Assembly (NCBI RefSeq): GCF_017744255.1
Contig: NZ_JAGHQP010000005.1
Location: forward strand, 62,001-126,000
Source of the DNA: Brevundimonas sp. A19_0
Lineage (GTDB): Bacteria > Pseudomonadota > Alphaproteobacteria > Caulobacterales > Caulobacteraceae
Length of the DNA stretch: 64,000 nucleotides
Direction: 5' to 3'
Both the position numbers and the translations under genes were made by a program. Position 1 is the stretch's first letter. Each line of letters begins with the position of its first letter. The notes beneath the pieces were generated by a model, which searched no databases, was not told the DNA's origin, and worked only from the letters and a program-made list of their open reading frames with translations. Shown here in pieces: positions 59,664 to 64,000 of this stretch.

Positions 59664-60256
59664 GCAAACTGACCTCGGCGGACCATCAACAGCGGCGCAC
59701 GTTGCTGATCGTCCTGATCCTCAACGCCCTGCTGTTCCTGGGTCTCGGCATCGGCGGCATCATGGCCGACTCCAGCGCGCTGCTGGCCAACGCCGTCGAC
59801 AACGCCTCGGACTCGATCGTTTACCTGATCAGCTTTGTGGCGATCGGACGCGCCGCGTCCTGGAAACAGGGCGCGGCACGCCTGTCCGGTATCCTGTTGC
59901 TGGTCTTCGCCGCCGGCGTGCTGATCGACGTCGGCCGGCGCTGGTGGTTCGGCACAGAGCCGGTCGGCTGGACGATGATGGGTCTGGCACTCGTCGCTGC
60001 GATCGTGAACTTGATCTGCCTGGTGCTCCTGCGACGGGACCAGTCCGGCGACGTCAACATGGAAGCGGCCGAGACCTTCAGCCTGAACGACTTCGCCTCG
60101 AACGGCGGCATCCTCGTCGCCGGTGGTCTGGTCATGTGGCTGGATCAGGCCTGGCCCGATCTGGTCGTCGGCATGCTGGTCGCGGCGATCGCCGTGAAAG
60201 GCGGCATCGGAATTCTGCGCAGCGCGTCGGACAAGGACAAGGGCCCCTCGCAGTGA
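59660..60256 (+). CDS. Small CDF-type cation transporter
   Basis: A 198-residue membrane protein with six predicted helices. The second holds [32 protein letters not shown], the CDF pattern with two Asp residues, and a later helix has [10 protein letters not shown]. There is no C-terminal cytoplasmic metal-binding domain. It begins with a TTG overlapping the czcA stop (TTGA), so it is translationally coupled to the pump. Likely moves divalent metal from cytoplasm to periplasm. Confidence 0.82.
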   Translation: MSKLTSADHQQRRTLLIVLILNALLFLGLGIGGIMADSSALLANAVDNASDSIVYLISFVAIGRAASWKQGAARLSGILLLVFAAGVLIDVGRRWWFGTEPVGWTMMGLALVAAIVNLICLVLLRRDQSGDVNMEAAETFSLNDFASNGGILVAGGLVMWLDQAWPDLVVGMLVAAIAVKGGIGILRSASDKDKGPSQ

Positions 60257-60585
60257 CGATCAAGGTCGGGCTCTACTACAGTCTCGCGGCCATTGCCGAG
60301 ATCGCTGGTTGCTTCACTTTCTGGATGTGGCTGCGGCAGGATCGCTCGGTCTGGTGGATCGTGCCGGGAATTCTCTGCCTCGTGGCTTTCGCCTTCTTCC
60401 TCACTCGGGTGGAAGTTGATGCCGCCGGCCGCACCTACGCCATATACGGCGGCGTCTACATCGCGGCGTCGCTGCTTTGGCTATGGCTGGTCGAACGTCA
60501 ACCGCCCGATCGCTGGGACCTGCTGGGTGCGGTCGTGTGCCTGATCGGTTCAGGAATTATCCTGCTATCGCACCGCCCGACATGA
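60253..60585 (+). CDS. YnfA family (UPF0060) membrane protein
   Basis: A 110-residue four-helix membrane protein ([75 protein letters not shown]). The family sits in the drug/metabolite transporter superfamily and often accompanies metal resistance genes. It uses a GTG in a GTGA overlap with the CDF gene. Last gene of the efflux unit. Confidence 0.88.
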   Translation: MTIKVGLYYSLAAIAEIAGCFTFWMWLRQDRSVWWIVPGILCLVAFAFFLTRVEVDAAGRTYAIYGGVYIAASLLWLWLVERQPPDRWDLLGAVVCLIGSGIILLSHRPT

Positions 60586-60712
60586 AGGGGGGCTAGGCCA
60601 CCGAGCCCGCAGCCAATTGAGTCGAAGCCGGTCACCGGGTCTGGCGAGTGCCCATCGGTCGGTGCGTTGGCCGAGCTGCCCAAATCTCCGGCGGAAACCA
60701 CCGGAACATGGA

Positions 60713-61081
60713 TCAATCCTTCTTCGGAGCTTCCACCAAGGCTGCGATCAGCTCTGGCGTCAGCCGAACCTGCGGAACATTGCCAACCAGCTCTGGTGGC
60801 AATGTGAATTCCCCTGTGAACTGAGGCTTGAAGGGGATCAGGTCGATCCCAAGCACGTGCATGAATTGCAGCATGAAGGTCGCCGGGAAAGTCCCCCGGC
60901 TGATCTTGTTGCGAACGCTGACCTCGGTCTCTTCGATCCCTATCGCCCGCATGCGCTCCGCAATGTCGCCATAGGTGAGATTCTGGCGCCGCTGCTCAAC
61001 CCGCAATAGCGTTCGCGCCTTTTCCCGCCAAGCGTCCTCGGGATCATCAACGTCGGCGGGGTTTCCAGCGCGCTTAGCCAT
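60713..61081 (-). CDS. DUF6471 family putative regulator
   Basis: A 122-residue protein with the DUF6471 pattern WREKARTLLRVEQRRQNLTYGDIAERMRAIGIEETEVSVRNKISRGTFPATFMLQFMHVLGI, which reads like a Cro-type helix-turn-helix. It is divergent from the transposase gene across a 99-base spacer that holds an inverted repeat. An autorepressor and transposase repressor is a reasonable guess, not shown. Confidence 0.75.
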   Translation of the reverse strand: MAKRAGNPADVDDPEDAWREKARTLLRVEQRRQNLTYGDIAERMRAIGIEETEVSVRNKISRGTFPATFMLQFMHVLGIDLIPFKPQFTGEFTLPPELVGNVPQVRLTPELIAALVEAPKKD

Positions 61082-61125
61082 GACCGTTCATGCCATCACT
61101 CCTCGGACCGATCAACCAATGCGAC

Positions 61126-61147
61126 TTATCGCTCGTCAACGCGATAA
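61126..61147. promoter_or_regulatory. Operator-like inverted repeat
   Basis: TTATCGC (61126-61132) and GCGATAA (61141-61147), perfect 7-bp arms with an 8-base spacer, between the divergent DUF6471 and transposase genes. A candidate binding site for the DUF6471 protein. Confidence 0.5.
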
Positions 61148-61180
61148 AACGCGCACATATGCGACACACTTCTTGACGCC

Positions 61181-62833
61181 GTGACGCCGACCGAGATTGC
61201 CGAACTCTCGGAGGATGACGCGCGTGCGCTGTTTCGTCGGTATCGATTCGCCGAGAATGGCGGGGAGCCGTCCTGCAATCGCTGTGGATGCCCGGCGGCC
61301 TGGACCTATCAAGATGGGAAGCTCTACAAGTGTAAGCAGTGCCTGAGGCAGTTCACCCTGACCACCAACACGCCGTTCGCCTACCGCAAGCTGCCGTTCA
61401 AGACGATCCTGCTGATCCTGGCGCAGTTCAACGTGGCCTATCAGGGCCGCAGCGCCCTTGAGATCAAACGCGACCTGCGGGCCAAGGTGAAAAACTACAA
61501 GACGATCTTCGTCTGGCTGCACAAGATCAGATGCGCAATGCAGGCCTTCGAGCGGCGCACGATCCTGCGCGAAGAGATCGAGATCGACGGCAAGGAGTTG
61601 AAAGGATACATCCGCCCCAAGAACGTGCGCAACGAGAAGGATCACTACCGTTTTCCATATGGCGCGCCCGACAGAACGTTTCATGTGACGCTGGCTCGCC
61701 AGCGGGGTGGTCCTGCCCGCGCATGGATCGCGAAGCAGGAGCATCACCCCATCCCGCCGTTCATCGACGTGGTGGACCCAAACGCCGTCGTGTTCGCCGA
61801 CGGCGGCCCCTGGGGTCAGATTCGTGATCATTGCGCGCTGAAGCGGGTGATCCACGACCACCACTTCTATACGCCGGAGGCCTGCACTAACTGGGCCGAA
61901 AGCGGCTTCCGCGTCCTTGAGGGCATGCGGCTGATCTATCGTCGCATCCTCGGCAATTGCCTCGACCTCTACACGGCTCAGCTTACGTGGCGCTTAAGCC
62001 ACACGGGCGTCGGTCCGGACGACGCCTTCGCCGCGCTCCTGGGAACGATGATGACACCAGGCCGCTCGCCAATGGCTGGCTATTTCCTCAAGAAGAAGGC
62101 GGGCGGTTCCAAGCGCCGTTGCAAGATCATCAACGAGGACGGCGCGCCGATCGAGTGGAGTTCACCGAGCGCCGAGGAGCGGCGGCGGGAGCGCAAGGAG
62201 GCCAAGCGCGCCAGCGGAGAAATCGAAACCCCCCGCGTCGCTGATGCCCGATCCGCGAAGCGTTGGCGCGACGGATTCGAGTTCGTATCGGCGGGCGAGT
62301 TCATGGACGATCCCAAGCGAATGCCCCTGAGCCCAGGCGTTTACGGCTTGTTCCTTCGGAACGGCGAACGGCTCTTCAACCTCGCTGGTTATTTCCCTGA
62401 TCCGGAACTTCCGGCGTGGGACTACGGGGTGTGGCGTAACGGATACGTTGGCGAAGGCTACTCTCTGCGCGAGAGGGTGACCGCGCATCTCCTCGGAAGC
62501 ATTGGGGGCTCGCCGTTCCGTCAATCGGTCTTCGCCATCCACTGGGTCGCGGGGACCGGCGAACTCGGCGACCTCAAGAGCCGTTCCGCAAGCGAAGCGG
62601 CCTTGAGCGAATGGCTGCGCCGCGAAGTCGTGATCGGATACAAGGTCTGCGGCTATCACAAGACGGTGGAGAAGGAGATGCTGAAGCGCACCGCCGCGCC
62701 GTTGAACATCCGAGATCGCGATCCATCGCCGTTCGGTCGCCTGCTTTCCAGCCTGCGCCAACGCTTCCGCGAGGCGGTGGTCGCCGCGTGGGAGCCGCCG
62801 CCGCCTACCAGCCGTCCTCGCCAGCGGCGCTAG
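61181..62833 (+). CDS. IS1595/ISXO2-like transposase fused to a GIY-YIG-like domain
   Basis: A 550-residue protein starting with GTG. N-terminal zinc ribbon: SCNRCGC (C32, C35) and KCKQCLRQF (C51, C54). ISXO2-like DDE domain: EIEIDGKELKGYI (D136), VVFADGGPWGQ (D207), TNWAESGFRVLEGMRLIYRRI (E240). After a charged linker (330-370), residues 384-512 look like a GIY-YIG nuclease: GVYGLF (386-388), GYVGEGYSLRERVTAHL (Y422, R432, H436), EKEMLKRTAAPLNIRD (E498, N509). IS1595 transposases are usually about 300 residues. The extra domain is unusual. Confidence 0.82.
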   Translation: MTPTEIAELSEDDARALFRRYRFAENGGEPSCNRCGCPAAWTYQDGKLYKCKQCLRQFTLTTNTPFAYRKLPFKTILLILAQFNVAYQGRSALEIKRDLRAKVKNYKTIFVWLHKIRCAMQAFERRTILREEIEIDGKELKGYIRPKNVRNEKDHYRFPYGAPDRTFHVTLARQRGGPARAWIAKQEHHPIPPFIDVVDPNAVVFADGGPWGQIRDHCALKRVIHDHHFYTPEACTNWAESGFRVLEGMRLIYRRILGNCLDLYTAQLTWRLSHTGVGPDDAFAALLGTMMTPGRSPMAGYFLKKKAGGSKRRCKIINEDGAPIEWSSPSAEERRRERKEAKRASGEIETPRVADARSAKRWRDGFEFVSAGEFMDDPKRMPLSPGVYGLFLRNGERLFNLAGYFPDPELPAWDYGVWRNGYVGEGYSLRERVTAHLLGSIGGSPFRQSVFAIHWVAGTGELGDLKSRSASEAALSEWLRREVVIGYKVCGYHKTVEKEMLKRTAAPLNIRDRDPSPFGRLLSSLRQRFREAVVAAWEPPPPTSRPRQRR

Positions 62834-63368
62834 TCGTCCCGTTCCCGCGCTGTCGCGACTTAAGCGCCCATCGAGGCGGCTGTCCCCCATCTTTTACCAA
62901 ACCCCGCTGAGCGCGCTTCAACGCCGCGTTGATGGCTCCGTATGCCTGAACGTAGGCGGGACCGTCATCGACGCTCAGATCGTGGCGCTCGACGACGCGA
63001 TCCAGCATCTCTCGAACCGTCAACCAGTCTCCGTCCTCTCGCAACACGTCGAAGGCCGCGTCCGCCCATCCGTGCGGCGGACGGTTAGGCCCCCGGCGGA
63101 GCGGCCTGATCAGCTTTTCTTGTTCGGGAGCCCATTCCGGATCGAACATCTGGATAACGTAGACGATGTGCGGAAGCGCCTCCCTGATTTCTTCAGCCCT
63201 CGTTTCACGCTCGGCGGCTTCGGCTGCGAACGCCTCTCCGCCGCGCCACTTCTTCTGCCTCAGTTTGGGCGGGTTCTCTATCCAACGCAGTTCGCCACCC
63301 AGCCGGCCATAGAGGCGCTTCAGATGGCTGGTCAGTTGCTTTCCGCTGTTCTTTCGCCCCAGCGCCAC
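62805..63368 (-). CDS. Winged-helix-like protein at the right end
   Basis: A 187-residue protein (GTG at 63368, AGGGG before it). Basic N-terminus, a Glu/Arg-rich helix, LPHIVYVIQMFDPEW, and a C-terminal winged-helix-like part (WADAAFDVLREDGDWLTVREMLDRVVERHDLS..., NAALKRAQRGLVKDG). Its layout parallels the left-end protein at 52779 (LREADG-T-RE-A-VVE, FDP/KPD). It reads inward from 42 bases inside the right repeat, and its 3' end overlaps the transposase by 29 bases. Confidence 0.7.
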   Translation of the reverse strand: MALGRKNSGKQLTSHLKRLYGRLGGELRWIENPPKLRQKKWRGGEAFAAEAAERETRAEEIREALPHIVYVIQMFDPEWAPEQEKLIRPLRRGPNRPPHGWADAAFDVLREDGDWLTVREMLDRVVERHDLSVDDGPAYVQAYGAINAALKRAQRGLVKDGGQPPRWALKSRQRGNGTTSAAGEDGW

Positions 63369-63410
63369 GCGAGCCCCTCAGAATGACGAGCCAAGGACTT
63401 ATTCGAGCTT

Positions 63411-63434
63411 AGGTGTGTTTGCTACCCATAGCCG
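63411..63434 (-). repeat. Terminal inverted repeat, right
   Basis: 24 bp, the exact reverse complement of the left repeat at 52712-52735. Ends in GCCG at the outer edge. Confidence 0.92.
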
Positions 63435-63442
63435 GATGTCTG
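63435..63442. repeat. Target site duplication, right
   Basis: GATGTCTG, identical to 52704-52711 and in direct orientation, as produced by insertion with an 8-base stagger. Confidence 0.9.
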
Positions 63443-63527
63443 ATCCAAGCGCTTTGCTGACATGCGCAACCTCCGGGTTGGATGCACGTCGGTTGTGACC
63501 CACATCTGCCTATGCCCGCGGTGGCGC

Positions 63528-63975
63528 TCACCAGCCCGCTTTGTCGATCAGCGTGCCGAGGGCGTAGCCGGTGAGGCTAATGAATATGTCATCCAAGGCG
63601 GCTTTCCGGGGCGTGTCCGCCGCCGTGTAGCACTGCCTGATGCGCTCGCAGTCGCGCTCGCAGCCCCCCTCCGTTGCAGCTCGCGAACGGAACGCAACCG
63701 GCCGCCGCCAATGCGAAAGTCGCGCCGGCTACGCCCACATCGAGTTCCTGAATCTCGTGAGAGTCCATGAAGCCTCGCGTCTGGGACTGCTCAAATCTCT
63801 GCCGTTCGACCGCAATTACCTCGTCCACCTCCGACCATGTAGTGGCGCGAAGGTCTCTGTAGTGGCGATTGCAACCGAGGCCGGAATCATCCGCGGCGTC
63901 CTCGCCTTCGATCCAGGCAAGCTCCTCGATCCGGATTTCTCGTACGAACTCGAGCTCAAAGATCGGCTCCGCCAT
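63528..63975 (-). pseudogene. Frameshifted hypothetical gene
   Basis: From the ATG at 63975 a frame encodes MAEPIFELEFVREIRIEELA... to GCVPFASCNGG. At a run of six G residues the coding character moves to another frame, which continues as CERDCERIRQCYTAADTPRK and ends TLIDKAGW at a TGA at 63528. G/C at third positions is high in that second frame and low in the first frame past the run. One G fewer would restore a single 148-residue protein. It may be a real frameshift, a base-call error in the homopolymer, or programmed slippage. Family unknown. Confidence 0.5.
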
Positions 63976-64000
63976 CGCAGGTCCTCAAGTGGTTCTCTGC

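Larger units (their letters stand above)
52712..63434. mobile_element. IS1595-family-like transposon with metal-efflux cargo
   Basis: A 10,723-bp unit bounded by perfect 24-bp inverted repeats and an 8-bp target duplication. Inside it are the IS1595-like transposase (61181-62833), a DUF6471 regulator, a czcCBA efflux set with accessory carriers, and two inward-facing winged-helix genes. Eight-base duplications and zinc-ribbon DDE transposases are known features of IS1595, and members with passenger genes are known. It is inserted between the RES gene and the gene at 63528. Confidence 0.9.
36901..64000. mobile_element. Integrase-led genomic island, right end not seen
   Basis: From the integrase onward the content is restriction, NAD/ADP-ribose-related, PD-(D/E)XK, RES, DUF2958 and transposon genes, with looser packing on part of the stretch and no core genes to the window end. 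The left boundary is placed at the integrase. No tRNA or duplicated core-gene end is recognisable in 36,665-36,900, and the right att site is not in the window. Confidence 0.6.

Overview
The window is GC-rich alphaproteobacterial chromosome. Gene order and content point to Caulobacterales, most likely a Brevundimonas-like organism: obg-proB-proA-nadD-rsfS-rlmH-envC-ctpA, atpHAGDC without the Fo genes, AtpD with a Lys/Ala/Pro-rich N-terminal tail, DUF484-xerC, and def-fmt-truA. The genus is an inference from gene content and order.

Positions 1 to about 36,700 are core chromosome. They carry proline synthesis (proB, proA), NAD synthesis and ribosome factors (nadD, rsfS, rlmH), a cell-envelope block (EnvC-like, CtpA, divergent polysaccharide deacetylase) and rppH. 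Next come the F1 ATP synthase operon (minus strand), terC facing priA, a transaldolase, DUF484-xerC, a bilobed aspartyl protease facing lpdA, an acyltransferase, a CHAP amidase and tryptophan 2,3-dioxygenase. After these are rplS-trmD joined to two paralogous lipoproteins and a ThDP enzyme, an entericidin, truA-fmt-def, a parDE module and a thioesterase. Genes are tightly packed, with stop-start overlaps and two convergent pairs that share a CTAG double stop.

From 36,901 the content is accessory. A P4-type tyrosine integrase opens an island whose far end lies outside the window. Behind it is a type I restriction-modification operon: half-HsdS, HsdM, RhuM, HsdS, DUF4917 (SIR2-like motifs), HsdR and a YgjP-type metallopeptidase. 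Most of its genes overlap by 1 to 4 bases. Next is a minus-strand group: DUF2958, a degenerate ADP-ribosylglycohydrolase fold, two PD-(D/E)XK-type proteins and a RES-domain protein with a zinc-binding N-terminus. This looks like a defence island in which several products may act on NAD or ADP-ribose.

Nested in the island is a complete transposon, 52,712-63,434 (10,723 bp). It has perfect 24-bp terminal inverted repeats and an 8-bp direct duplication of the target, GATGTCTG, on both sides. Its transposase is IS1595/ISXO2-like (zinc ribbon plus DDE domain) and carries an additional C-terminal domain that resembles a GIY-YIG nuclease. Cargo is a metal-efflux set (His/Cys-rich periplasmic protein, CzcC, CzcB, CzcA, a small CDF-type carrier, YnfA), a DUF6471 regulator divergent from the transposase across an operator-like inverted repeat, and two similar winged-helix proteins. 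Each of these lies about 44 bp inside one end and reads inward. This transposon is the most notable object in the window.
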